64,000 bases of DNA from Megachile rotundata (taxonomy: Eukaryota > Arthropoda > Insecta > Hymenoptera > Megachilidae): the NCBI RefSeq assembly GCF_050947335.1, contig NC_134985.1, positions 17,909,190 through 17,973,189 on the forward strand, read 5' to 3'. Made by a program: the position numbers and the translations under genes. Shown one piece after another: positions 1 through 11,887 of the stretch. The stretch's first letter is position 1. Every line of letters begins with the position of its first letter. The notes beneath the pieces were generated by a model that was not told the DNA's origin, ran no database searches, and saw only the letters and a list, made by a program, of their open reading frames with translations.

Positions 1-60
1 ATATGTATATATATATATGAGTATATATATACATACATATATGCGATATATGAACGTACA
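1..60. repeat. AT-rich TATA/ATAC low-complexity run
   Basis: Near-uninterrupted TA/AT alternation at the left window edge, inside an ENOX intron just after a donor at about position 60. Confidence 0.6.
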
Positions 61-2008
61 TTGTATTAGAAGTCCTTGCATTCTGCCTTTCATTAGTTCC
101 TTCGCTTTCTGCAGCTCCTCTTCGTATGCGACTTTCTCCGTGAGCAATCGCCGAACATGAGAATTGGTTGATTGTATCATCGAGTAAAAGGTATTGGCAT
201 TGCGTTTGGTGCAATCTCCACGCTCGAGCCACGTGACGACAACCTAACGTATTTTAAAAAATTTCATATTTCATACAAAAAAGTATAAATATAATTTTAG
301 TGGTATTACTCACTTGTACCGCTTTCATGAATGTATCGTCTTGTTTAATTTTTTCACAAATGTTGGATGCTTCGTGATCCGTGTAATGTACCACTGGTGG
401 TGGACTGGACGGTGCCCTTTGTCTCTCTTTCTCGACTCTTTCTCTGTGACGCTGCTCTCTTTGTAGTTGACGTTGTCTACATTCCCATTCATACTGATCA
501 TCTCTAGCCTGCATTTGTATACATATATTTAATATTCATTAACGTTGCATTTCAAAATTACAAACCTGAGCAAAGTCTACGTGGAGTCTTCCAGTGTTTG
601 CAGAATCACCGCTTGATCCTATTCTAACTCGGTATCCGGATAAATATATAGCTGCGTCGACACTATTTTCGAGTACAAAACGTATATGACAAAAATTTTT
701 TTTAGAAAGACGTAGAGTAGTTATTTCGCCGCATCGTTCAAATATTTCTTGAATTATCGTTTCTGTGATATTTTCTGGTAAACCTGCATGAAATTTATAA
801 AAATACAATCAGTATTATAATGATAATTTTAATTTTTTACAATAATATAAAGTGTTGGAACAAAAAGAAGTTACCTCCGACAAATATTGTTCTACATCCT
901 GGAGGCCTTTCTCTAGTTGTTGGAGGTGGAGCATTTGGGTTTGGTGGGAACAATGTACAACTTTTACAATGTATTATTTCTTTGGTTCCTTGAGGTGTTG
1001 TTGGTGGAGGAGGTAATGCACTGCTCATAATTTGAGCAGCATCATTCATTATTTGTTCTGGTCCTAATATCTGTGCACTTATCATGCTACCATCATGAGA
1101 CATCATTCCCATACCCATAGGTCCATAGCTATGAGTGTGTCCCATGTGTGGACCAAGTGTCATTTCACCCATCATTGGTCCCATTGGCCCCATTGGACCC
1201 ATTCCCATTACTGGATATCCAACTCCCATTCCCCAAACTCCTGTTGCCTGTTCCATTTGAGGACCCAGATTTGGAGCACTACTAGTATTTGATGATGATG
1301 GAATTTCATTATTATTTGAATTATTATTGTGTCCATTGTTATTACTCGTGGAATTCATATTATTTCTTTCCTCTGGCCTTCGTTCTTCTCTTCGATCCCT
1401 ATCATTTCTTTCTTCTCTTCTTTCTCTATCTCTCTCTCTTCTATCACTTCGTTCGCTTCTAGATCTGCCTCAATAAAAATACATTTGAGCATAATACTAA
1501 CATAATTTATAAACAATGGTTATAAATAATAAACAAATTGAGAAACCTTCTATTATCCCGATTATCTCTATTGTCTCTGTTTTCTCTTTCTCTTCTAACA
1601 TCATTTTTATCTCCTCTTTTATCAACATTATCTTCTGATGTTTCTCTAGCTACTGGTGGTTGATTTTTGTTTGTACTAAATTCTAAAGGAGAATCATTCA
1701 TTCCAGGTAATGGTATTGGTGGAGGTAAGGGAGGGAATCCTTGACCTCCTGCCAATTCCATAAAACTTTGAGGGCCAGCAATGGAAGTAAGAGGTCCCAT
1801 TGGTCCCATACCTAAAAATATGCGGCATTAAATATAAAAATATATACAAAACTACTGCAATATAGACATAACTTTGAATAAATAAGAGAAAATGATTACT
1901 CAATACATAAAGTAAACTACAATAGGTTAATACAAAATGGTTATGAATTTGAAGCATACCCATTGGTGCCATAGCCGCTGCTGGCACACCCGGAAAATTG
2001 TAAGCCAT
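60..2008 (-). CDS. ENOX: Ecto-NOX disulfide-thiol exchanger (ENOX1/2-like), 3' part missing
   Basis: Start codon at 2008-2006. Exons run leftward at about 1960-2008, 1547-1811, 870-1467, 565-790, 315-514 and 60-245, and the gene leaves the window on the left. The N-terminus is Met/Pro/Gly-rich, then Arg/Glu/Asp-rich (an RD/RE tract). Next comes an RRM domain: RNP2 (IFVGGLPEN) is split by the 870/790 intron and RNP1 is read as KNFCHIRF. After it comes the ENOX signature: a YLSGYR stretch, GRLHVDFAQ, then the charged YEWECRQRQ helix. ENOX proteins are described as surface hydroquinone oxidases with disulfide-thiol exchange activity; the RRM is their diagnostic fold. The last exon ends at a probable donor at about position 60, so the C-terminal coiled coil lies outside. 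Family identity is firm; ENOX1 versus ENOX2 is not meaningful in insects. Confidence 0.88.
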
Positions 2009-2217
2009 CTTCTAATTTCGTCACCGTTCGATATTAATTTCTGACCAAATTATGAAGAATTAAAAGTTAAAGAAAGTGGATTTACTTGTTGAAAATCCTA
2101 GATCATATCGTTGCAAACCCTGCATCCAATATGGCAGAATGACAAATGTAACCTTCTTAACTTTAAAGCCTGCAGTTGATTCGTTTCCTCCATAGTTTCG
2201 GGATAAATCTTTCAACT
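2009..2217. promoter_or_regulatory. Divergent promoter region between ENOX and NAT9
   Basis: Only 209 bp separate the two start codons, which point away from each other. This must hold both 5' UTRs and a shared or back-to-back promoter. I see no obvious TATA box; the sequence is mixed, with a somewhat higher GC content than the introns around it. Confidence 0.55.
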
Positions 2218-3271
2218 ATGAAAGACAACGAACATATTAAAATTATTGGAACAAACGTGATTTTAATACCGTACAAAGAAAAACACGTTAAAAAGCGAGT
2301 ATCGTTTCTCACTTATCGATTATCGTCGTATTTTCACGTTAACAAAATATCCGCCATTTTTAAATAATATCCCATGGCGTTTTCAATCACCTACCAAAAT
2401 TTCACCAATATTATTAATTACTTACTTGTATTTATCTTTCTTTGAATTTATTTTCAGGTATCACGAATGGATGAAGTCAGCAGAATTACAATATTTTACA
2501 GGTTCTGAAGCTTTAACGTTAGAAGAAGAATTTGAAATGCAAAAGCGATGGCATCAAGATCAGGACAGTGAGTAAACTTTTGTGTAATACAAAATTTAAT
2601 TATTATATATTTTTATTTGTTTTAGAATGTACTTTTATCATTTTGGAAAAAAGCATTTTTTCTACGTCTTCAAATGAAATAGGTATTTACATGAAATGTA
2701 AATTTATGTTGAACGTCGTTTTCTTAAATTACGTATTGACATTAATGAATTTTAGAAGCTATGATCGGAGATACAAATTTATTTTTTAATCAGTCAGATG
2801 AATTAAATTGCGCGGAAATTGAAATTATGATAGCAGACGTTACTTGTAGAGGAAAGAAGAGAGGTTGGGAAGCAACGATTTTAATGTTACTCTATGGTAT
2901 GCACGTAGTGCTATTTTTTCCTTTTGTTTATTTATAAATTTCTTTTTATTTATATGTAAAATAGATTGTTTATGTCAGGAATCGAAAAATTGAACGTAAC
3001 TAAATACATGGCAAAAATTAAGTTCAACAACGAGAAGAGCATAAAAATGTTTGAAAAATTGCAATTTCATGAGGTAACCTCTTCATCAATTTACGCTCGG
3101 CATAAATAATATTAAAGTTTATAATAATCGACTGTAATGTTATAAAAATAGGTAGCTAAAAGTGAAGTTTTCCAAGAGTATACTTTTGAGAAAATTGTAA
3201 GTCAAAGTTGGAAGGATTGGCTACATTCTAATGTTACTGATACAATTACTTATGAAGCTTACAACGAATAA
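2218..3271 (+). CDS. NAT9: N-acetyltransferase 9 (NAT9-like, GNAT family)
   Basis: Six exons (2218-2294, 2458-2567, 2626-2682, 2756-2896, 2979-3073, 3152-3271) sum to 600 nt, 199 aa, close to the family's usual length. The N-terminus has the family's IIGTNVILIPY opening followed by YHEWMKS. The middle carries MIGDTNLFF and the GNAT core ending in a CRGKKRGWEA stretch, which matches the acetyl-CoA pyrophosphate-binding loop (R/Q-x-x-G-x-G/A). The C-terminal GNAT part, NEKSIKMFEKLQF, is also present. NAT9 proteins are poorly characterised acetyltransferases; in Drosophila NAT9 has been linked to microtubule stability. Intron 1 must use a GC donor (2295-2296) to keep the conserved YHEWM frame. 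The start was chosen because it is the first in-frame ATG giving the family's short N-terminus. Confidence 0.92.
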
Positions 3272-4115
3272 TAATCGACGGACTATTGTTCGTAAAATTT
3301 AACAAATTTACAAATATTTAATTTATGTACATATATGTATATATTATTTTGTTGAATCAAATAATTTTCTATACCGAGATTACTTGCAATTTATGTAACT
3401 GAGACGTGATTGGTTTTGATTAATTCTAAGTGGGTATAGTAGATAACACGTGTACTATGTAAGCATATCCAGTAGAGCGTTGTTCGCTATACCCCCTTTT
3501 TTCGGTTGATAACTAGTCGAGACTAAGTTCGATGTAATCGAAATTACACAAGAGTAACATTTCACAGGTTGGTATATTTATTTGTTTTATATCTGTAATT
3601 GCAGTTTTTCCAATATAACAATAACTGTATATTTAAAATTTGTCACAATACTAGCCAAATCGAAATTCGGGCAGCGAGCTTATTTAAATTGTATAATTTT
3701 CGTGTCGTTTATTTTATCAAATACACGTTTTTACATTTTATAGAAGTTAGTTTATTCCGATACCTGCTTCATTCTTTCATATCATTCTTTATCATAATAT
3801 GTACAAATTTACAAATTCTTATATATACATGTTCGTTCGTTGTATATGTGTTGAAACAGTTGAAATTCTTTCTAATCAGTTCGCTATTATTTGAATAAGT
3901 TACATCACCATCAAAAGATTAAATAGAATTCGTAGTGATCGACAGAGATAAATTTCATTTACGAAACGTAGTTTTTAAATAATCAAAAATATGTTTTATT
4001 CGTAGCAAAAACTTTTGCTACTTGTTTAATGTAATGCATTAATTTTCAGATAATAAAACACAATCGAAGTGAACGGCAAGTTGTGAGAAATTACGATTGT
4101 GATTAGCGAAAAATT
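3272..4115. other. Intergenic and probable 5' UTR of the MPV17-like gene
   Basis: No convincing coding exon here. A canonical CACGTG E-box lies at 3448-3453 and the stretch at about 3440-3560 is less AT-rich than its flanks, which suits a promoter. The remainder is AT-rich and may contain a 5' UTR intron. Short open frames here show no homology I recognise. Confidence 0.4.
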
Positions 4116-6344
4116 ATGTCTGTCCTGAGAATTCTACAAAAGTTAAAAAATTCCGCCCAGAAAAGACCGTTACTCTTCAATTCTATGATTTATGGTTCTT
4201 TTTATACTGGTGCCGAATTTACACGACAAACATATAGCAGAATATTTAAGGTAACGTTTCTCGCTGCGGAGAATTTTTGTCATAATTCCAAAAGAGAAAA
4301 GATAACTAGAAAAAATATTCTATTCCATTATACTGTTATTATTCTTAGTAATATATATTACATAATATAATTAACTAGTATGGCAAATATGTATACAGCG
4401 ATTTTTAAATATGCGATTCAACAGATCTAATTGAGTGTCAATTGTTTCGATTATAGTTTCCGTTACCGCCAGTGTCGGAAGATAACGTAGAATTGAACAC
4501 GATCGAGAACAAGAAACCACTACTTGTTTGGACAAATAAATTTAACGAAACATTGGGTTTACTGGATGAAAAAAGCTCAGCGGAATTAACAGATTACAAT
4601 TGGCCACAACTTAAGCGATATGCTATCTATGGTTGTTTCATTGCAGGACCGGTGTTACATGGATGGTATCACGCTTTATTATAGTTGTCTTCACAAACCT
4701 GAACAATCGTGAATGTTTATCAATCATTCGTCTTTCCAAACATGATCAATGTTTTTTGAAAACTTGATCGATTTTATCGATGCACATTGTTAGTCGCATG
4801 CCTATTGTATTTTTTCATTATATTTTTTGCATGAAATCTATATATATTGCATATATAATATGGGATTTTAAACACGTTATTGTAAGTAACTAATGAAGTA
4901 TTGGTATACATATAATAAAATGACTATTCAAGTATCAATGAAATTATCACAGTTTAAATGACTTTAATTTTAAATTGACATTGTCGTTATTAATGGTTTT
5001 GAAAGATGAATGATGCCACGATCACTCATCACAAATCAAGATTACAATGGATTAACTTAATGTAGTCAAGATTGAGTGATCAGATTTTGGAAGACAACTT
5101 ATACCTTTTTCTATAATGCTTTGTATCAGTTCTCACTTAATCTTTATCACATTCTGCTTTTATGTTACAAAGCACATTTATATATTACGTGCACGCTTAC
5201 ATGTATGTACATGCGATACGTTTTGCAACGAATCGACTAATAATTGAAAGTAACACTCTAAACTATAAATTATTATAAAATAATAGCAATATTATTGAAC
5301 AATAAGTTATCTTTAGCCAATATTAATATGTTTCAAATGCTTGAAAAAGCACATAAAAAAATAATCACTGATAATATATATTAAAACTTAGGAAAACTTG
5401 TAAGATAGAAATGTTAGAATATTTTCACGATTATACGAGTAAAACAAAGGATATATAACATACAATATATTTACTTATCGATAAATAACTGATCGTTGCT
5501 CTATTTTGATGGTGGTGATCTCTCTTAGACACCTTCTATTATAGTTACCAACATCAAATAAACTACCTATCTACTGGATGACGATTGCACGATTAAGTAC
5601 ATTCATCGGCACGTTGGCCTTCTCTCAACTTATCACTTTCGGTGAGCTTATTCTGCTTTGCCATTTTTATCGATGCAAAATTCGCCTGTATGAGTCGCTA
5701 AAGATTACAAATTGCAATCAGTAATATAGAAAAAATTCGTTTCATAATCAGTTCATCCAAAAACATTTTTTCCTTGTTAATATATCGCGATGACTGAAAG
5801 TTGAAAGCGAATTGAATTTTACAATATTATTTCTTTTCAGGTACAAATGGTTAGACGCGTTCTACAAAGGCACGGCAATGAAGATAGTTCTTACAAAGCT
5901 TTGCGTCGACCAATTTGTTCTTACTCCACCGTTGATTATAGTATTTTTTATCAGTTCGTATATTTCTTGTTCTTTGTATTGTTACTACACTTGAATATTA
6001 TTGCTTTTATACTATTCTTAACATTTTTAGGTATGAGCTTAATGGAAGGCAAGCAGGATATTTTTAACGAATGCAAAGCGAAATTTCTTCAAACGTTTAA
6101 GGCAAGAAAATATATTAAATTTCTTCGTTTAACGTTCAAGAAATTTGTATGTAAATTAAATTTTTGTTTTTAGACCTCGTGTATGTATTGGTTGCCAGTT
6201 CAGTTTTTGAACTTTCTATTGATACCAGCAACGTTACGAGTTTCCTTCGTCAGTGTGGCAGCCTTTTGCTGGGTGAATATTCTTTGCTATTTGAAAAGCG
6301 CACCAATGATCGACCACGATAACAACAACCAGATGAAATATTAG
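4116..6344 (+). CDS. Mpv17/PMP22-family inner-membrane protein (Mpv17-like)
   Basis: Exons 4116-4250, 4457-4665, 5841-5953, 6031-6101 and 6174-6344 sum to 699 nt, 232 aa. The family core is visible: YGSFYTGAEFTRQ near the N-terminus, a GPVLHGWYKWLD stretch across the exon 2/3 junction, LTKLCVDQFVLTPP, and the C-terminal signature W-x-P-x-Q-x-x-N-F (WLPVQFLNF) followed by RVSFVSVAAFCWVNILCYL. Four hydrophobic segments are expected. Family members form channels in the mitochondrial inner membrane or peroxisome and help maintain mtDNA; the exact paralogue (MPV17, MPV17L, MPV17L2) cannot be assigned by eye. Intron 4 (6102-6173, 72 bp) begins with GC, not GT. Intron 2 is long (1,175 bp) and contains an AATAAA at 4914-4919; reading into it gives a stop at 4682-4684. 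Confidence 0.9.
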
Positions 6345-7741
6345 TCTCTTAAATTATTCTCGAAAAAGTTGAACATTCACGTTTATTGAAAGATAGACTT
6401 CTATCGAAAAACACCGCACAACAATTGACATATCAAACGTAGCTAAATGAATATTATATTAATCTTGCATGAGTCAATTTCATGCTAATATGCCAAAAAT
6501 AAGATTACAATTTCTTAGTTTAGTATGGATATTATAACAAATAGTTTTTAAAATTTGAATCGAATTCAATGGATTTTCACAGTAAATTCGCTTTTACCAA
6601 TATTTCAAAATAGTCAAAATCAAATTTACTATTATCCGTAGAAACGTATTTTCAATATGCATATAATTGCTATTACTGAAAATATTACCTTTTATCTTTT
6701 AAACGATCAAAGTATTTTTAGACGTCCATTAGTTACATTCGCATAGTACGTACGTATGAATACGTATAATTTAATACAGTCTTTTTCATGTATATTATGA
6801 AAGAATCGACTCATTGTATCAATATGTAAATTTTGTAAGTAAAATCGCACTTTACATTAAAGGCGATGCAGGATTATAAACATTCCGTAACGAATTTATC
6901 TATATAAAAATTGCGATAGACCAATTACGTAATTTAATTTATATGTATTATATTGTGGTCACAAAAAAATGCGATTAATAGGCCATAGAAATTTATTATT
7001 TTCGTACAGAATATCGTTGCTGTCTGCGTTATATTTATTTTAAAAACCTAAGTAAATCGATGATGATTTAAAAAAAAAGGAAAATACTGTGAAATAATAG
7101 ATCAAACGAAATTTCAACGTTCATAAAATTTAAGTTTGCTACTCCCTACACGTTACATTACACAACACTTACTTTAAACAAGATGCTTCCATATTCCGTA
7201 GAATTTGATAAGTTGTCAACTATAAGCAAATAAATATTATCTAGATAATTAAGTAAAAATTGTTCATTGTTTAGCATGTAACACTGTCAGTTTTGACAGT
7301 AAGCAAAAATCAGTCCGTGATAAATGTATCGTCAAAGATTGTATTAACTTCATGTTATATTTGATTTATATTAATTTCATATTATGTCTTGTGTAAATGT
7401 GTACACAGATTTACCACGTATGCGCAAAGTACCATCAAAGTACAATTCGATATATTTGATTCATTTGGAATTACTATTTGCTTATGTTATGTTTCTAAAT
7501 TTATTGGCAATGATCGTACAAGAATACTGACAATTGCCTTATATTTTATTAAAAGATTTTTTATAATGCTATGTATATGCATGAGATATAACGTGTATTT
7601 TTACGAATAAATACGTATATAGGATTCGACGGTATTGTGCGATTATGAAAAATTATTTTTTCGCTATGCGTGTCGTGCGATGTAATTCCTCAACAGTCTC
7701 TTAATAACAGATCAATTGGTTCGTCTAGATAGTATTTAGTT
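6345..7741. other. AT-rich convergent intergenic region (3' UTRs)
   Basis: This lies between the stops of two converging genes, the MPV17-like gene and ADAP1. It is very AT-rich with no coding exon I can support. It presumably holds both 3' UTRs. Confidence 0.5.
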
Positions 7742-9955
7742 TTAATAATTAGGAAAGGCACCTAAGAGGGATCCAGCCCTACCTCGTAGAAGAAAATATA
7801 TTCATTGTTCCACTAGCTGTGCGTTTTCTTATAAGACGTGCTGCCACTATAAAGTGTAAATTATAATGGACATTACCGTAAAAACATTATCATTCCCCTT
7901 TCTCTACTATAATAAAACTTACCAGTTGCATCCTGTGGGGTAAGTGGTTTATCTATCACCTTTTGAATAACATTCATCCACTGCGTTCTATCGTCATCGC
8001 TTTGAGCAGAAAGTAGGTAAGTTCTATCCGGTGTTTCAAGAGTAAATGAAAACCCTTGATCCTTTGCACCAGGAGGAACTCCTGTTCTCACTGCAAAACC
8101 GTCTGAACTGTGACCCAAGAAAATTTCACCCTTCGGATGTGCATCCTTTGAATTTCCACAAAATACATTTAATAAATACAATATAACATTTGGAAAACAT
8201 AAGTATAATATTTCTTAGGTATGTACGCATACCATAGGGTCGTCATGATACATAAGTTTTCGTCCATCTAACGTGAACCATCTTTTTTTGTAGGCATCTG
8301 TGTGTCTAGGACCAGTTTTCCATAAAAATCCTTCACGGGGGAAATCTCGCGTGAGTTGTGAGAGTAACTCAGCTTCGGTTGCTCCCGGATATGCTACTTG
8401 TAAACGGTGTAACTTTGCACACCTTATTGCCAAATACCAATTTGTAATTACTTCAGGGTCTTCATGATATACATAGATATGTCTTGTTGTACCGTCCTTC
8501 ATAAACGATATTTGTAGACTATTTTGATTACCAGTTTTAGGTGGTGCAAATGCTACATTTAATTCTGATATTCTAAGAACAGCTTTGGGTTCCTTGGAAT
8601 ATGATAAATAAATATGTAAATGAAATGTAACAATAAATATATACATATATATAAGATTTAATAATTACACACCTTATTTTCCTTAACATGATACTTTAAA
8701 GTGTCTTCTGCTTCGCAAAGAACAAACTTTCGAGGATGATAACGTGAATCTTCCTTGCCACGTTTCATCAGAAATCCTTCCATAAACCCTGACACGTAAT
8801 GATTTTGCCTTTCTGGATGACAAAATTCTTCCCTTTCATATTTTGCTCTTATCCATTGCTCCACCAATACTCTGTCAATTACATAAAGTTTAACTTCTAA
8901 AATATGTTTTAATTTTTTTTGATTTTGTGTTATAGTCATATACAAGATAACCTACTGTGGTGCATCTGGGCTTGGTCTGCGGTAACATGGAGGTACACGT
9001 TCTTCATAATGCAGTCTAGCTGCAACATTACCGACTTCCCTAATTCTATTTACTTGTGAATCCTCCCATCTGTCCAATTTTAAATGTTTAACTTTAGAGA
9101 TGTGTGCACCCATAGACCTATGTATACCAGCACATCTTGTGCACACAAATATACCTATGTTATACGAAGCCCATTCTGGATCTGGAATAATTTGGTAAAA
9201 CCATAAATATGCAGAATATTCATACATAAATATGTCTATTAAAAATGAGACAATATGAATGTTATTACTTGTAAAATGAAAGATACAATGATTATTGCCT
9301 TAGAAAATAGTTCACGCACACAAATAAATTTAATAAAAATATACAAGAAAGGTAAATAAACATAACAAGTAATATAAACAAGGTATATGAAATTTCTTTA
9401 TTACTGTATACAATGTAAGTTGATTTGTTACTAAAACATAATCATCATTCTTTCATTTCTTTATTTACACGTAACACATTATAAATGCAACAAATTTAAA
9501 ACTGTTTAGAACAGATAAGAACTCAGCTATTGTAGATATAATTCACATAAATCTCATATAACAATTTACCAACTAAACAAAATGCTTTTTGAATTAGTTA
9601 CATTATTTTAATATAAGTACACTATATAAAATGATTCTTTCTATAAATCTCAATAAGATGAAGCTAAATGAAAACGATAACTTTTGATTTCTATTGTTAC
9701 GGTATTATGAATGTAATTAAATTGTTTTACGCTTAATTACGACAAAAATTACGAAAACAAAGTTTGAAATACAATCACTAAATACTTTAAAACATGATTA
9801 AATAAAACCTTCTCAATGGTTTTTATATTATAATACATTAATATACTTAAAACTTCTCAAAAAACCCACTCACTCTTTGCCCCACAATCCGCACATACAT
9901 TATTTCCAGGTTTTTTGAGGAGTTCTGCTAACAACTTCTCGTTTAAGTCCGCCAT
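7742..9955 (-). CDS. ADAP1: Arf-GAP with dual PH domains 1 (centaurin alpha)
   Basis: Six exons in reverse order (9874-9955, 8956-9181, 8673-8871, 8233-8592, 7923-8145, 7742-7782) sum to 1,131 nt, 376 aa, as in vertebrate ADAP1. The N-terminus MADLNEKLLAELL leads into an ArfGAP zinc finger whose first CxxC (CADC) is at the end of exon 1 and second (CTRC) in exon 2. The catalytic arginine sits in GIHRSMG. Two PH domains follow: FMEGFLMKRG starts the first, and GFLWKTGPRHTDAYKKRWF the second. Family members stimulate GTP hydrolysis on Arf6 and bind PI(3,4,5)P3 and inositol tetrakisphosphate at the plasma membrane. The last exon is tiny and less certain. If its intron were retained the protein would end 18 residues later at 7873. 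Confidence 0.93.
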
Positions 9956-11887
9956 CTTAAAACACTGACAAACAGCAGTATGTGTATATACAAAAATTAT
10001 TCGGTACAAAGAGAGTTAACTCGCTAAAGAGATATTTTACAGCCGAGTTCGAAAAAATTGTAATAAATTTCACCAGGCGTCGTTTTAATTCGTCGCATAA
10101 AATAAGAATTTTTATTTTCCATTTTCAATTTCCGCAGTTACTCATTTACTTCTTGTCTTTCCTAGTTTACAGTACATATTAAATAAGTGCAACTTTTTTT
10201 AACTACTGTGTTTTTATGTATGTTGATATATAAAATCAAGTTAGATAATGAACTTTTTGTTGAGTGCGTTTAAATGACAACGTTCACGTATTAGCTGATT
10301 ATAAATTGTAAATATATTTATTGAATTCATTAATTTATATTTTTTTAATACGACATGAGTTAGACAGTAAAATATAAAGATATTTGATAGAAAATGAGCG
10401 TATAAAATAAAATATTACCAGCCATCTTCATAAATTGTCTAAGTGACGTATTGCAATTGAATTTGAAATACTATTTCTGTAAACACTTTGTCGATTATCG
10501 TTCCCATTCTTAATTTTATTCACTTTAATGAAAATAAATGCCACTGATTATCCTAAAATCTATATTAAAGAACCATATCCAGCAGAATTTCAAGCTTCTT
10601 CCACTCTCTGTCTGTTATCTTCAAAGTGACAAACAAAAGATAAAGTCTATCTTATACTTCGTCTGTCAAGAGTCTATCTTCTTTTTAAAAAAATTAGAAT
10701 CTTTTTAAGGAAAAGAGATACGAAGTGGAGGAAGCTTAGGGATCAGAGTTTGAATGGATGCCAATGATTTAAATGAAGAACTTTGTGTTTTTTATTGTTA
10801 TTAATTGTTTACTATTATTTGTGTTATCATAATGCGTTATGTTTAATTAAATTCCAATCATTTGGAAGCTGAACCCGAATTAGTAACATTTTCTGAGGAT
10901 AGGCAGTAATTGAAGCTGTTGAAAAAATTTATTTGTGGGCTGCATTCAATCAGAAATACTCCTGTAAATTGATTTCAATGATTCACTTCAACAATTAACG
11001 CTACACGTATTTCAGTTGGGGATTGTAAATAAGAAAAATGTAATCACGAAAGGATAAAACAGCAAAGAAACTCGACGTTAATTCTGTTCGTGAAGTGATT
11101 TATCGTTTATACGAGGCCAACGAGTGTAATAAGTGACGCGTTCTGCAAGTAGCTAACCAATTTTGATTCATTAATAGGTCGACCCGTATGACCCAAAGTG
11201 TCGGAGACAACTAAACGAATTAATTTACTCGCGTTCTTAGTGCGAGTGCGCAATGTGTTGTCCAAAAAAACAAATTTCTGTTTGTTGTCAGTTGTGATAG
11301 TTGTTCGTGAATTATTTTTATCGATTGTATACATAACATCATTCTGCTTCAAATAGAAAGCAATTTGGCTTCAAAATATTTTCGCAATGTATTTTAATAG
11401 ATGGATTTTTTGCTGATTCTATCGCAAAATTGTACGAGATGAAGGTAATTCAAATAAAAGAGTGTCAAATTATTGTAATTTTAGTACCGCAAGTAACAGA
11501 ATAAATTTGATAGTAGATTATAAGTTTCTTCGATTGTTTACATATAATTGTGTTTAATATCTACTTATTAGTATTGATAATTCATTCATATGTATTAAAT
11601 TTTTAGTATATTATACATCATTTATGTTAAATATACATGACTGAAGTTTTCTTTATTTCTTCAATATGTTATATTATTTATACATTTATTTGAATAAAAT
11701 GCATGAAGTATGAAGTTTGACTAACAAATTCGAAATAAATCTTATTTCTTGAAAACAAGTTTTTATTTGATATATCTATGATCAAAGTTATAATTAATTT
11801 TAAAAATATTTTTTACTTTATTTTTATTGTTTTTACAGTACTATATGTTTGTAAACAATGTGATTAAAATTGTTAAAAAATTTATAG
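9956..11887. other. Long AT-rich intergenic region upstream of the LRR gene
   Basis: About 1.9 kb without a supported coding exon. It holds the ADAP1 promoter on the right of its start codon and probably non-coding 5' exons of the downstream LRR gene. A possible acceptor lies at 11837-11838, and a second at 11886-11887 directly abuts the start codon. A 14-bp near-perfect inverted repeat lies at 10592-10605 and 10724-10737. A minus-strand 81-codon open frame at 11107-11352 has no recognisable features. Confidence 0.45.
10592..10737. repeat. Spaced inverted repeat, 14-bp arms
   Basis: AAGCTTCTTCCACT at 10592-10605 is matched by AGTGGAGGAAGCTT at 10724-10737, the reverse complement with one mismatch, around a 118-bp spacer. 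The spacer also repeats GTCTATCTT twice. There is no clear target-site duplication, so calling it a miniature transposon is not justified. Confidence 0.5.

Noticed and set aside
4116..4684. A separate 120-aa gene ending at 4684
   Set aside because: The splice into 5841 restores a conserved Mpv17 stretch in frame, so this is the first half of one gene, at most a minor isoform.
5020..5081. Inverted repeat GATCACTCA/TGAGTGATC in the MPV17-like intron
   Set aside because: Nine-bp arms with a 44-nt loop and no box motifs in the right places for a snoRNA.
11107..11352. Minus-strand 81-codon open frame
   Set aside because: No recognisable domain, no splice context, in an AT-rich gap; likely chance.
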